Part shown: positions 63,553 to 64,000 of the stretch, in pieces | Layout of the letters: each line of letters starts with the position of its first letter | Position numbering within the stretch: position 1 is the first letter of the stretch | DNA from: Polyodon spathula | Lineage: Eukaryota > Chordata > Actinopteri > Acipenseriformes > Polyodontidae | Length of the DNA: 64,000 bases | Direction of reading: 5' to 3' | Assembly (NCBI RefSeq): GCF_017654505.1 | Contig: NC_054538.1 | Coordinates: forward strand, 21,080,412 to 21,144,411 | Made by a program: the position numbers and the translations under genes | The notes under the pieces: model-generated | Seen by the model: the letters and a program-made list of their open reading frames with translations, nothing else | What the model was told of the DNA's origin: nothing | The model's database searches: none

Positions 63553-64000
63553 AAGAACATAAGAAGAACATAAGAAAGTTTACAAACGAGAGGAGGCCAT
63601 TCGGCCCATCTTGCTTGTTTGGTTGTTAGTAGCTTATTGATCCCAGAATCTCATCAAGCAGCTTCTTGAAGGATCCCAGGGTGTCAGCTTCAACAACATT
63701 ACTGGGGATTTGGTTCCAAACCCTCACGATTCTCTGTGTAAAAAAGTGCCTCCTATTTTCTGTTCTGAATGCCCCTTTGTCTAATCTCCATTTGTGACCC
63801 CTGCTCCTTGTTTCTTTTTTCGGGTCGAAAAAGTCCCTTGGGTACGACTTTGTTAATACCTTTTAGAATTTTGAATGTTTGAATTAGGTCTCTGCGTAGT
63901 CTTCTTTGTTCAAGACTGAATAGATTCAATTCTTTTGGCTTGACTGCATGTGACATGCCTTTTAAACCCAGAATAATTCTGGTTGCTCTTATTTGCACTC
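63553..64000 (-). mobile_element. CR1-type LINE 3' end (runs off window)
   Basis: On the - strand RATRIILGLKGMSHAVKPKE, LNLFSLEQRRLRRDLIQTFK, ILKGINKVVPKGLF, the standard C terminus of CR1/L2-clade ORF2. The 3' end is at 63553 and shows tandem ATGTTCTT-type octamers (AAGAACATAAGAAGAACATA on the + strand), as CR1 elements do. The conserved region continues beyond 64000. Confidence 0.85.

Overview
This is vertebrate nuclear DNA. It has interrupted genes with canonical GT/AG introns, long AT-rich introns, many (TA)n and (CA)n microsatellites, and dense fossils of Tc1-type transposons, MITEs, LTR retrotransposons, L2/CR1-type LINEs and a 5S-rRNA-derived SINE. The repeat mix points to a ray-finned fish. 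A non-teleost lineage such as sturgeon or paddlefish is my guess from the repeat types, not something the window proves.

Two real genes are visible, and they converge on each other. Destrin (dstn, actin-depolymerising factor) is on the + strand at 1343-4718: four coding exons, the first holding only the start codon, 159 residues, with poly(A) signals near 5071 and 5580. Ribosome-binding protein 1 (rrbp1, p180) is on the - strand at 36052-8804. I could build 22 coding exons whose phases join without a break (about 940 residues), plus a likely 5'-UTR exon and TATA/CCAAT promoter near 40228-40490. The same convergent DSTN-RRBP1 pair lies on human chromosome 20p12, which supports both names. Destrin remodels actin in the cytosol. 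p180 is an ER membrane protein with a basic luminal-anchor-proximal domain and a very long cytosolic coiled coil, linked to ribosome, mRNA and microtubule binding.

Layout: 1-858 is the tail of a Tc1 element. 1113-5600 is dstn. 5600-8345 is intergenic with a decayed Tc1 element. 8345-40440 is rrbp1, whose introns hold three decayed Tc1-type elements plus a chimeric fourth, two clean solo LTRs, MITEs and satellites. 40600-64000 holds no gene I can recognise; it is a repeat landscape of MITEs, LTR-like elements, a foldback element, another Tc1 element, a 5S-derived SINE and LINE fragments, the last one running off the right edge.

The most noteworthy items are: a p180 that lacks the decapeptide-repeat region and apparently one C-terminal coiled-coil exon, the latter from an intron occupied by a solo LTR with perfect target-site duplication; a family of about 160-bp repeats built from degenerate TTTACCATG units, present at least six times; a Tc1 chimera with an internal inversion; and several MITE families definable from this window alone. 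I found no operon, CRISPR array or obviously new gene system.
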